Shown here: positions 56,876 through 64,000 of the stretch, piece by piece | How the letters are laid out: every line of letters begins with the position of its first letter | How positions within the stretch are numbered: the first letter of the stretch is position 1 | From: Pseudomonadota bacterium | GTDB lineage: Bacteria > Pseudomonadota > Gammaproteobacteria > Xanthomonadales > Xanthomonadaceae | Assembly: GCA_023388715.1 (NCBI GenBank) | Contig: JAEWFT010000019.1 | Span: forward strand, 1 to 64,000 | Length of the DNA stretch: 64,000 nucleotides | Reading direction: 5' to 3' | Notes under the pieces: generated by a model | The model's input: only the letters and a program-made list of their open reading frames with translations | The model's database searches: none | Told to the model about the DNA's origin: nothing | Made by a program: the position numbers and the translations under genes

Positions 56876-58222
56876 ATGGAACCACGCGATGACCGCATCC
56901 TCACCCCAAGCCAGCTGAACACCCTGGCGCGCGACCTGCTGGAAGGCGCGTTCCCGCTGGTGCTGGTGGAGGGCGAGATCGCCAATCTCTCGCGGCCGGC
57001 CTCGGGGCACGTCTACTTCACCCTCAAGGACGCCCGCGCGCAGGTGCGCTGCGCCCTGTTCAAGCCGAAGAGCCAGTGGCTGCGCTTCCAGCCCCGCGAC
57101 GGCATCAAGGTGCTGGCGCGCGGGCGCCTGACCCTGTACGAGGCACGCGGCGACTACCAGCTGGTCTGCGATTCGCTGGAGGAGGCCGGCGAAGGCGCGT
57201 TGCGGCGGGCCTTCGACGCGCTCAAGGCGCGCCTGCAGGCGGAAGGCCTGTTCGACGCGACGCGAAAGCGGGCCCTGCCGGCGTTTCCACGGCGGATCGC
57301 GGTGCTGACCTCGCCAACGGGCGCGGTGATCCGCGACATCGCCAGCGTCCTGCGCAGGCGCTTCCCGCTGCTCGAGGTCGAGCTGCTGCCGGTCCCGGTG
57401 CAGGGCGAAGGCGCGCCGCTACAGCTGCGCGCCGCGCTGCTGCGCGCGGATGCCAGTGGCCGCTACGACGTGATGGTGCTCGCCCGTGGCGGCGGGTCGC
57501 TGGAGGACCTGTGGGCCTTCAATGACGAAGCGCTGGTGCGCGCGATCGCCGGCAGCGCCACGCCGGTGGTGTCCGCGATCGGCCACGAGACCGACTTCTC
57601 GCTGTCCGACTTTGCCGCCGACCTGCGCGCGCCCACGCCCTCCGCCGCCGCCGAGCTGCTGGTTCCGGACCGGGCCAACCTGCTGACCCGGCTGCATGGC
57701 CTGCAGCGCCAGCTGCACGCGGGACATGGCCGGATCCTGCGCGGGCACGCGCAGCGCCTGGACCACGCCTTTTTGCGGATGCAGGGGCGGCGGCCGCAGG
57801 CCCTGCTGGACGGGCTTGCGCGGCGCGCCGACCAGGCAAGGCAGCGCCTGCACGGCGCCATCCAGCGGCTGCTCCAGGATCACCAGGCGCGGCAACGCCA
57901 CGCGGCGGCGATCCTGCGCGCGACCCACCCCCAGCGTCGCCTCCAGCGGCTGCGCGAGCGCCTGCGGGCCATGCGCGGGCGTCCGCAGGCCCTGCTCGCG
58001 CGCCAGCTGCAGCACGAGGCCAGGCACCTGGGCGGGCTCGCGCGCTCGCTGCACGCCATCAGCCCGCTGGCCACGGTCGCGCGCGGCTACGCCATCCTCC
58101 AGCGCGATGACGGCCATGTGGTGCGCGGCGTCGGCGATGCCGCGGCCGGCGACGCGCTGCAGGCCCGCCTGCATGACGGCCGGATGCGGCTGCGGGTGGA
58201 AGCTGCGGAGCCGGACGCGTGA
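56876..58222 (+). CDS. xseA: Exodeoxyribonuclease VII large subunit
   Basis: 448 residues. Catalytic subunit of the single-strand exonuclease. An N-terminal OB-fold (about 8-100, LVEGEIANLSRPASGHVYFTLKD) binds DNA. The nuclease core has RIAVLTSPTGAVIRDI, LARGGGSLEDLWAFNDEALVRAI and SAIGHETDFSLSDFAADLRAPTPSAAAEL. A long Arg/Gln/Leu-rich coiled coil (about 265-400) binds several XseB subunits, and a C-terminal VARGYAIL segment closes. xseB is not in the window. The gene overlaps the next dehydrogenase gene by four bases (GTGA). Confidence 0.95.
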   Translation: MEPRDDRILTPSQLNTLARDLLEGAFPLVLVEGEIANLSRPASGHVYFTLKDARAQVRCALFKPKSQWLRFQPRDGIKVLARGRLTLYEARGDYQLVCDSLEEAGEGALRRAFDALKARLQAEGLFDATRKRALPAFPRRIAVLTSPTGAVIRDIASVLRRRFPLLEVELLPVPVQGEGAPLQLRAALLRADASGRYDVMVLARGGGSLEDLWAFNDEALVRAIAGSATPVVSAIGHETDFSLSDFAADLRAPTPSAAAELLVPDRANLLTRLHGLQRQLHAGHGRILRGHAQRLDHAFLRMQGRRPQALLDGLARRADQARQRLHGAIQRLLQDHQARQRHAAAILRATHPQRRLQRLRERLRAMRGRPQALLARQLQHEARHLGGLARSLHAISPLATVARGYAILQRDDGHVVRGVGDAAAGDALQARLHDGRMRLRVEAAEPDA

Positions 58223-59643
58223 AGCAGCGCTACCCCTATTACCTTGCGAACCAGCCGCGGCAGCCCAACGCCGCGCTGGAGGTCCGCGACAAGTACAGCG
58301 GCCACATCGCCGCCCGCGTCGCGCTGGCGGATGCCGCGGTGGTGGACGCCGCGATTGCCGCAGCCCATGCCGCGCGCGGGGCGATGGCCAGCTTCCCGCC
58401 CGACGCGCGCCGCGACGTCCTGGAGCATTGCGTGCGCCGCCTTGCCGGACGCGAGGAGGAGCTGGCGCTGGCCCTGTGCATGGAGGCCGGAAAGCCGATC
58501 CGCGATGCCCGCGGCGAAGTCGCGCGCCTGATCGACACCTTCCGCATCGCCGCCGGCGAAGCCACCCGCATTGGCGGCGAGGTACTGCAACTCGAACTTT
58601 CGCCGCGCACCCGGGGCTACCGCGGGATGACCAAGCGGGTGCCGGTCGGCGCCTGCAGCTTCATCACGCCGTTCAATTTCCCGCTCAACCTCGTCGCGCA
58701 CAAGGTGGCGCCCGCGATCGCGGCCGGCTGCCCGTTCGTCCTCAAGCCCGCGGCGTCCACCCCGGTTGGCGCACTGATCATTGGCGAGGTCTTGGCCGAG
58801 ACCGACCTGCCGCCGGGGGCGTTTTCGATCCTTCCCTGCAGCAACGAAGACGCCGCCGCGCTGGTCGAGGATCCGCGCCTGGCGCTGCTCAGCTTCACCG
58901 GCGGGCCCGTCGGCTGGGAGCTCAAGGCGCGCGCCGGCCGCAAGAAGGTGCTGCTGGAACTGGGCGGCAATGCGGCCTGCATCGTCGACGCGGACCCGGG
59001 CCGGCCACTGGACGCGATCGCCGACCGGCTGCTCACGGGTGCCTATTACCAGAGCGGCCAGAGCTGCATTTCGGTGCAGCGGATCATCGTCCACGACAGC
59101 GTCCGCGAGCCGCTCACCGACGCCCTGGTGCGCAAGCTGGGCGAGCTGGAGTGCGGCGATCCGCGCGACGAGCAGACGTTCATCGGGCCGATGATCGACG
59201 AGGCCGCTGCGTTTCGACTGGATGGCTGGATCGATGCCGCGGTCGGCGCCGGCGCCACTGCTCTGGTCCGCGGCCGCCGCGACGGCAGCATGCTGCCTCC
59301 GGCCCTGCTGCAGGACGTGCCGCGGGACGCGGACCTGTATCGCAAGGAGGCGTTCGGGCCGGTGGCCTGCATCGAGGCCTGCCGCGATTTCGACGAAGCC
59401 ATCGCGCTTGCGAACGACAGCGACTTCGGGCTGCAGGCGGGGGTGTTCACCGGCCGCATCGAGCACGCGATGCGCGCCTGGGACCGGCTCGAAGTCGGCG
59501 GCGTGGTGGTGGGCGATGTCCCCAGCTTCCGCGTGGACAACATGCCCTACGGCGGGGTCAAGCAGTCCGGGCTGGGGCGCGAAGGCGTGCGCAGCGCGAT
59601 CGAGGAGATGACCGAGCCGCGCTTGCTGGTGCTGCGCGACTGA
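58219..59643 (+). CDS. Aldehyde dehydrogenase family protein, substrate unknown
   Basis: 474 residues. NAD(P)-dependent aldehyde dehydrogenase. Catalytic C283 is in QSGQSCISVQR and the general base glutamate in LLELGGNAACIV. TPFNFPLNLVAHKVAPAI and EAFGPVACIE are standard. MPYGGVKQSGLGREG near the end matches the lactaldehyde/phosphonoacetaldehyde/glyceraldehyde-3-phosphate-like branch rather than the ALDH7 protein elsewhere in the window. The GTG start overlaps the xseA stop, an odd partner metabolically. It converges on the GGDEF-EAL gene with three bases between stops and no terminator. Confidence 0.86.
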   Translation: MKQRYPYYLANQPRQPNAALEVRDKYSGHIAARVALADAAVVDAAIAAAHAARGAMASFPPDARRDVLEHCVRRLAGREEELALALCMEAGKPIRDARGEVARLIDTFRIAAGEATRIGGEVLQLELSPRTRGYRGMTKRVPVGACSFITPFNFPLNLVAHKVAPAIAAGCPFVLKPAASTPVGALIIGEVLAETDLPPGAFSILPCSNEDAAALVEDPRLALLSFTGGPVGWELKARAGRKKVLLELGGNAACIVDADPGRPLDAIADRLLTGAYYQSGQSCISVQRIIVHDSVREPLTDALVRKLGELECGDPRDEQTFIGPMIDEAAAFRLDGWIDAAVGAGATALVRGRRDGSMLPPALLQDVPRDADLYRKEAFGPVACIEACRDFDEAIALANDSDFGLQAGVFTGRIEHAMRAWDRLEVGGVVVGDVPSFRVDNMPYGGVKQSGLGREGVRSAIEEMTEPRLLVLRD

Positions 59644-59646
59644 GGC

Positions 59647-62520
59647 TCAGGCGACCTGCAGCGGCTCGGGTTTGCCGAACAGGAAGCCCTGGGCATTCAC
59701 GCAGCCCAGGTCCTGCAGGCGTTCGCGCTGGCGCTGGGTTTCCACACCCTCGGCGATGATCTCGATGCCAAGGCTGTTGGCCAGCGCGATGATCGCGCGG
59801 ATCACGGCCACGCTCTCGCTGCGGCCATCGCCATCGAGCCCGGCCACGAAGCTGCGGTCGATCTTGAGGCTGGCGATCGGGAAGCGGTGCAGGTACGACA
59901 GCGCCGAGAACCCGGTGCCGAAATCGTCCAGCTGGGCCAGCACGCCGTGCGCGCGCAGCAGGTTCAGGCTTTCGTTGGTGCGCGGCGCGTCGTCCATCAG
60001 CGCCACCTCGGTGATCTCGATGCGCAGGCGCGACGGCGCCACGCCGGCGGCATCGAGCAGGTCCAGCAGCCGCCGCGCGAAATCCGGCATACGGAAGTGC
60101 CGCGGCGAGACGTTGATCGCCACGTAACCCGGCATCGGGTGGCGGGCAAGATCCGCGATCACCCGTGCATACACGAGCCAGTCGATCTGCTCGATCAACC
60201 CGCTGTCCTCGCCCACGTCGAGGAAATCGCCCGGAAGCAGCACGCCCAGGCGCTCGTGGCGCCAGCGCAACAGGGCCTCGGCGCCGATCTGCTCGCCGGT
60301 GGCCAGGCGCACCACCGGCTGGTAGTACGGCTCGAACGCCTCGGCGTTAATGGCCCGGCGCAGGTCGGCCTCGGTGTCGAGGATGCGGGTGGCCTCGTTG
60401 CGCATCTCCTCGTCGAACAGCACGCAGCGGTCGCGGCCGTCGCCCTTGGCGCGGTACATTGCCGCGTCGGCATCGCGCAGCATGTCCTCGCCGTACTGGT
60501 AGCGCGGATGCCACATCGCGATGCCGATGCTGGCCGCGGGGAACAGCTCGCGCCCCGCCACCCAGACCGGGGCGCCAAGCGCCTGCAGCACCCGGCGCCC
60601 GAGCTCGGCGGCCATCTGCGGGCCTTCCAGGTCTTCGGCCAGGATCGCGAACTCGTCGCCGCCGAGGCGCGAGACCACGTCGCCTCCGCGCACCGCGCCC
60701 ACGATGCGCCGGCCCGCTTCCACCAGCAGCTCGTCGCCCACGGCATGGCCCACGCTGTCGTTGACCAGCTTGAAGCGGTCCAGGTCGAGGAACAGCACGG
60801 CGAAGCAACGCGCCGGGTCGACCTGGGCGCTCGCGATCGCCCACGACAGGCGCTCCAGCAGCTGTACGCGGTTGGGCAGGCCGGTCAGCGCATCGTGCAT
60901 CGCCGCGTGGGTGAGCTTGCGCTCGGCGCGGGTGCGCTCGCCGATCTGCTCCATCAGCTCGGTGTTGATTTCCGCCAGCTCGCGGGTGCGCTCGCGGACG
61001 CGCTGCTCGAGGCTGGCGTGCGCCTGCACCAGGCGGTCCTGCGCCTGCTTGCGGGCCAGGCCGCTGCCGATGTGGTAGGCGACGAAGGTCAGCAGTTCCT
61101 GGTCGTCGGTGGTGAACACGGTGTCGGGGTGGTAGCTCTGCACCGCGACCACGCCCACCACCTTGTCCTCGCGCAGCAGCGGCACCCCCAGCCAGAAATG
61201 CGCCAGCGTGCCGAAGCTGCGCACCGCGCCCTCCTCCTCCAGTTGCGCGATCCGCGCGCGGTCGGCCAACAGCGGCTTGCCGATCCGCAACACGTATTCG
61301 GTCAGGCCGCGGCCCGGCTTGCGCGGCTCGCGCTTGACGTCGCGCTCGTCCACCGAATACGGGAACTGCAGGATGCTGCCGTCGTCGGACAGCAGCGCGA
61401 TGTAGAAGTTGCGCGCGTACACCAGCTGCCCGACCACCTTGTGGACCTCGGCATAGAACTGCTCGAGGGTGTCGCTGGTCATCGACAGCTCGGCGATGCG
61501 GTACAGCGCGCGCTGCAGCTGCTGGGCGCGCTGGCGTTCGGCTACCTCGGCCTGCAGCTCCTCGTTGGCGCGCTGCAGTTCGGTGGTGCGCTCGGCCACC
61601 CGGTGCTCCAGCCGCTCGCGCGCTTCGCGCCGCTCAAGCGCGGTGAGGATGTGCTGCGCCACGTACTCGAGCAGGACGCGGTCCTCCTCGCTGTACACCC
61701 CAGCTTGGTGGTAGTTCTGGACCACCAGGCCGCCGACCACCGTGTCCTCGCGGCGCACCGGCACCCCGAGCCAGTCCGCGCTGTCGGGCCCGTTCTCGGC
61801 GCCGTAAGGAATGCCATGGCGTTCGCGCAGCACGACCGACGGACCCGACATCGCCTCGCCGCTGCGCAGCAACTGCATGGTCAGCGAGCTTTCGCCCACG
61901 TCCACGCTGATTTCCTCGTCGGGATCGTTGATCCACGGATCCAGCTGGTCGACGAAGTAGAGGAAGCGCATCCGCTGGCGGTGCGCGTCGTACAGCACGA
62001 TGTAGAAATTCTCGGCGTACATCCACTCGCCGACGATCGCGTGCAGGCGGCGCAGCATGTCCTGCAATTCGCGGGTGCCGCCAGCAAGGTCGGAGATTTC
62101 GTAGAGCGCCTGCTGCAGCCGTTCCGAACGCAGCAGCGCATCCACCCGGCGCCGGCTGGCCTCCAGTTCCAGCGACGCCGACAGCAGCGCGCGTGCGCCC
62201 GCCAGCCACGGCTGCACCTGGTCGTCCGGAAAGTCAGCGGGCACCCGGGCGAGGATCCGCATGCGGGCCTTCTCCGGACCGCTCCACTCTCCCGCGAGCC
62301 GGCGCAGCCTGGCCTGCACGGAGTGGGGTCCGGGATCACCCGCCGCGTCCCTGCCCGCACCCAGCTGCGGATGCTCCCACTCCACTTCCACCGCAGCGCC
62401 GGCCGGCAACGACTGCAGCAATGCCTCGCCGATCCGCGAAAGCCCGGGCGACGGCGCCGGTGGCGCGTCGGCAGGCAAGTCGGGCGGCACGGGCATGGAG
62501 ACGGTCATCTTCACGCGCAT
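59647..62520 (-). CDS. GAF-GAF-GGDEF-EAL c-di-GMP signalling protein
   Basis: 957 residues from the ATG at 62520 (ATG 62508 is also possible). There is no signal or membrane segment. Two related GAF-like sensor domains (about 150-310 and 360-510) are each followed by a coiled coil of the ERTxEL type. Their cores share AENFYIVLYDAHRQRMRFLY and ARNFYIALLSDDGSILQFPY, suggesting internal duplication. The GGDEF motif is intact at 620-624 (RLGGDEFAIL) and EAL at 748-750 (GAEALLRW) with DDFGTG and IIAEGVET. Both cyclase and phosphodiesterase activity are therefore possible. It diverges from the sigma factor gene. Confidence 0.9.
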   Translation of the reverse strand: MRVKMTVSMPVPPDLPADAPPAPSPGLSRIGEALLQSLPAGAAVEVEWEHPQLGAGRDAAGDPGPHSVQARLRRLAGEWSGPEKARMRILARVPADFPDDQVQPWLAGARALLSASLELEASRRRVDALLRSERLQQALYEISDLAGGTRELQDMLRRLHAIVGEWMYAENFYIVLYDAHRQRMRFLYFVDQLDPWINDPDEEISVDVGESSLTMQLLRSGEAMSGPSVVLRERHGIPYGAENGPDSADWLGVPVRREDTVVGGLVVQNYHQAGVYSEEDRVLLEYVAQHILTALERREARERLEHRVAERTTELQRANEELQAEVAERQRAQQLQRALYRIAELSMTSDTLEQFYAEVHKVVGQLVYARNFYIALLSDDGSILQFPYSVDERDVKREPRKPGRGLTEYVLRIGKPLLADRARIAQLEEEGAVRSFGTLAHFWLGVPLLREDKVVGVVAVQSYHPDTVFTTDDQELLTFVAYHIGSGLARKQAQDRLVQAHASLEQRVRERTRELAEINTELMEQIGERTRAERKLTHAAMHDALTGLPNRVQLLERLSWAIASAQVDPARCFAVLFLDLDRFKLVNDSVGHAVGDELLVEAGRRIVGAVRGGDVVSRLGGDEFAILAEDLEGPQMAAELGRRVLQALGAPVWVAGRELFPAASIGIAMWHPRYQYGEDMLRDADAAMYRAKGDGRDRCVLFDEEMRNEATRILDTEADLRRAINAEAFEPYYQPVVRLATGEQIGAEALLRWRHERLGVLLPGDFLDVGEDSGLIEQIDWLVYARVIADLARHPMPGYVAINVSPRHFRMPDFARRLLDLLDAAGVAPSRLRIEITEVALMDDAPRTNESLNLLRAHGVLAQLDDFGTGFSALSYLHRFPIASLKIDRSFVAGLDGDGRSESVAVIRAIIALANSLGIEIIAEGVETQRQRERLQDLGCVNAQGFLFGKPEPLQVA

Positions 62521-62602
62521 ATTGCCTGCAAACGCCGCCCGTCGGCCATGGCGGCCATGGACGGTCCTGGCGGCAGCCCTTCCCGTGGGTTGCGGCACGC
62601 CG

Positions 62603-62608
62603 TACGCT
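62603..62608 (+). promoter_or_regulatory. Possible -10 element placing sigma factor transcription start on its GTG
   Basis: TACGCT, six bases before the GTG at 62615. This is the weakest of the leaderless candidates, because the hexamer is degenerate and the start is GTG. Confidence 0.35.
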
Positions 62609-62614
62609 GCGCCC

Positions 62615-63169
62615 GTGGATGGAACGGATGCCGGCAGCGACGAAGCACTGATGCTGGCCTATGCCGCCGGCAACGCCGATGCGTTCCCGCCCCTGTACGC
62701 GCGACATCGCCTCCGGCTCTACCGCTACCTCGCGCGCCGCCTGCGTGACGACGCGCTCGCCGACGAACTGTTCCAGGACGTGTGGCAACGGGTTATCGCG
62801 GCGCGGCATGACTGGCAGCCCGGGGCGGGCTTCGCGACCTGGCTCTACACCATCGCCCACCACCGGCTGGCCGACCACTGGCGGGCACTCCGCCACCGCC
62901 CGCCCGCGCCGGGGGACCAGCAGGAGCGGCTCGAGCGCCTTGCCGATGCCGACACGCCGGAGCGGGTAATGTCCGAGTTCGAGCGGCGGCGCCACCTGCA
63001 GCTGGCGCTGGACGCCCTGCCCGAGGAACAACGCGAGGTCCTGCTGTTGCGGCTGGAACAGGAACTGACGCTGGAGCAGATCGGTGAGATCACCGGCGTC
63101 GGCCGGGAGACGGTGAAGTCGCGCCTCCGCTACGCGATGGACAAGCTGCGCGCGGGGGTTCCGGCATGA
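62615..63169 (+). CDS. ECF-type RNA polymerase sigma factor
   Basis: 184 residues. Region 2 (about 10-85) has DELFQDVWQRVI and FATWLYTIAHHRLADHWR. Region 4 (about 125-180) has ALPEEQREVLLLRLEQELTLEQIGEITGVGRETVKSRLRYAMDKLR, the -35-binding helix-turn-helix. Regions 1 and 3 are missing, as in extracytoplasmic-function sigma factors. The next gene overlaps by four bases (ATGA) and encodes a probable membrane partner, the usual sigma/anti-sigma layout. The GTG start gives a short acidic N-terminus before SDEALMLAYAAGN. A longer frame upstream runs against the divergent gene and is unlikely. Confidence 0.88.
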   Translation: MDGTDAGSDEALMLAYAAGNADAFPPLYARHRLRLYRYLARRLRDDALADELFQDVWQRVIAARHDWQPGAGFATWLYTIAHHRLADHWRALRHRPPAPGDQQERLERLADADTPERVMSEFERRRHLQLALDALPEEQREVLLLRLEQELTLEQIGEITGVGRETVKSRLRYAMDKLRAGVPA

Positions 63170-64000
63170 GCCAGGGACCACGCCTGCCCCTGGATCCGCA
63201 GGAGCGTGCACTGCGCGAGGCGCTGCCGCGCCTGCACGGTCGCGGCCATCCGGCGGACGGGGTGGATGACCGCATCCTGGCGGCGGCGCGGCTTGCCAGC
63301 GGCGACACGCCAGCGCGCGCGGCACTGCCCCGGCGCTGGCTGGCCCCGGTGGGGGTCGCGGCGACCCTGGTGGTGGCTGCGGGCCTTGCGTGGCGCCTGC
63401 TGCCGCCGGATGCCGCGGCGCCGAACCAGCAGGAGGTGGCGGCGTCGACACCTGCGCCATCTGCCGCGGAGACATCCCCGCTCCCGCAGGCGCCAGCGGA
63501 ACAGGCTGCGGCGGTGCCCGTCGCGCGCGAACGTCCGCTGCCGCGCGACACCCCGCAGGCAGGCAGGCGGGGTGCCGCGAAACCCGCGACCGATGCGGTC
63601 GCCGATGTGGCCGAGGCGCCGCCATCGGCACCCGTGCCTGCGCCCGCCACCATGCCGGCGCAACGGGCTGCGCCCACTGCGGTGGCCGCCGCCGAGGCCG
63701 CGACCGTGCAGGCAGCCGAGAGCAGGGCTGCCCGCGACGCCAGCGCGGGATTCCCGACCGAACGCGTTGCCACGCCTGCGCCGTCGCCTCCACCCAGCGC
63801 GCAGGTCGACTCCGGCGTGGAGCGTTCCGCGGGGGCGGCCCCTGCCCCGGCGCCGCCGATCGCGGACGACGATGTTCCGCCGGCCACGGTCGATGCCCCC
63901 GGGGTGCGTGACGCCTGGTTGCGGCGCATCCGCGAGCTGGTGGCCGACGGCCGGACGGACGAGGCACGCGAGAGCCTGGCGGTGTTCCGCAAGCGCTATC
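63166..64000 (+). CDS. Probable membrane anti-sigma factor, 3' end beyond the window
   Basis: 278 residues visible and still open at the window edge. A cytoplasmic N-terminal part of about 55 residues (EALPRLHGRGHPADGVDDRILAAA) is followed by a single transmembrane segment (about 60-78, WLAPVGVAATLVVAAGLAW). Then comes a long Ala/Pro-rich periplasmic region of low complexity, and a helical end (VRDAWLRRIRELVADGR, TDEARESLAVFRKRY) like a TPR-type helix pair. No HxxxCxxC zinc anti-sigma motif was seen, so inhibition of the sigma factor is inferred from position and topology only. The ATG overlaps the sigma factor stop. Confidence 0.72.
   Translation, partial: MSQGPRLPLDPQERALREALPRLHGRGHPADGVDDRILAAARLASGDTPARAALPRRWLAPVGVAATLVVAAGLAWRLLPPDAAAPNQQEVAASTPAPSAAETSPLPQAPAEQAAAVPVARERPLPRDTPQAGRRGAAKPATDAVADVAEAPPSAPVPAPATMPAQRAAPTAVAAAEAATVQAAESRAARDASAGFPTERVATPAPSPPPSAQVDSGVERSAGAAPAPAPPIADDDVPPATVDAPGVRDAWLRRIRELVADGRTDEARESLAVFRKRY

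Overview
The window is a stretch of a very GC-rich, densely coding gammaproteobacterial chromosome of the Xanthomonadaceae/Lysobacteraceae type (Lysobacter, Luteimonas, Thermomonas or a close relative). The best evidence is the arginine operon. It encodes the Xanthomonas-style N-acetylornithine transcarbamylase (Glu92 and Lys302 both present) and a fused N-acetylglutamate kinase/synthase in place of separate argA and argB. A FimX-type c-di-GMP receptor, a DksA with a long Lys/Ala/Pro tail and GTAG-type palindromic repeats fit the same family. I saw no insertion sequence, prophage, CRISPR array or obvious transferred island, so this looks like core chromosome. Most very long overlapping ORFs are GC-driven shadows of the genes listed.

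Layout. 0-5 kb: a truncated membrane diguanylate cyclase, a GTAG repeat cluster, and a hisS / aromatic ammonia-lyase / small membrane protein operon. 5.1-12.3 kb: tRNA-Pro, then the arginine operon argF'-argG-argE-argBA-argC-argH on the minus strand, preceded by a terminator-like hairpin. 12.4-19.8 kb: cysS-sufE-MFS, a dksA homologue, a relocated yidD, dihydroorotase and an M23 peptidase. 19.8-24.7 kb: folE2, then an overlapping operon for an MTA/SAH-type deaminase, ubiG, gph and a squalene/phytoene-synthase-like protein, then efp. 24.8-35.5 kb: epmB (EF-P modification), fimX, htpX, gluQ, a phaB/phaR pair, an M48 protease, a sulfatase-modifying-factor-like lipoprotein, rnd and tRNA-Ala.

35.5-49.7 kb holds the most coherent accessory theme, cell-wall peptide turnover. 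A D-Ala-D-Ala dipeptidase, a serine hydrolase and lysA are overlapped on the minus strand, followed by an Oar-like TonB receptor. A divergent plus-strand run starts from the shared promoter region: NlpC/P60 endopeptidase, L-Ala-D/L-Glu epimerase, RpiR-type regulator, L,D-transpeptidase-like lipoprotein and a dicarboxylate/amino acid symporter. An isolated thrB follows. Together these could break muropeptides down to alanine, glutamate and diaminopimelate and feed the last to lysine.

49.8-64 kb: tRNA-Arg, an ALDH7-type dehydrogenase, a small membrane protein, pyrD, murB, a DMT transporter, a PAP2 phosphatase, ispG, xseA, a second aldehyde dehydrogenase, a GAF-GAF-GGDEF-EAL protein, and an ECF sigma factor with a probable membrane anti-sigma factor that runs off the end. 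Several genes (folE2, rnd, ispG, xseA and the sigma factor) have a TAnnnT-like -10 element exactly six bases before the start codon, which predicts leaderless mRNAs.
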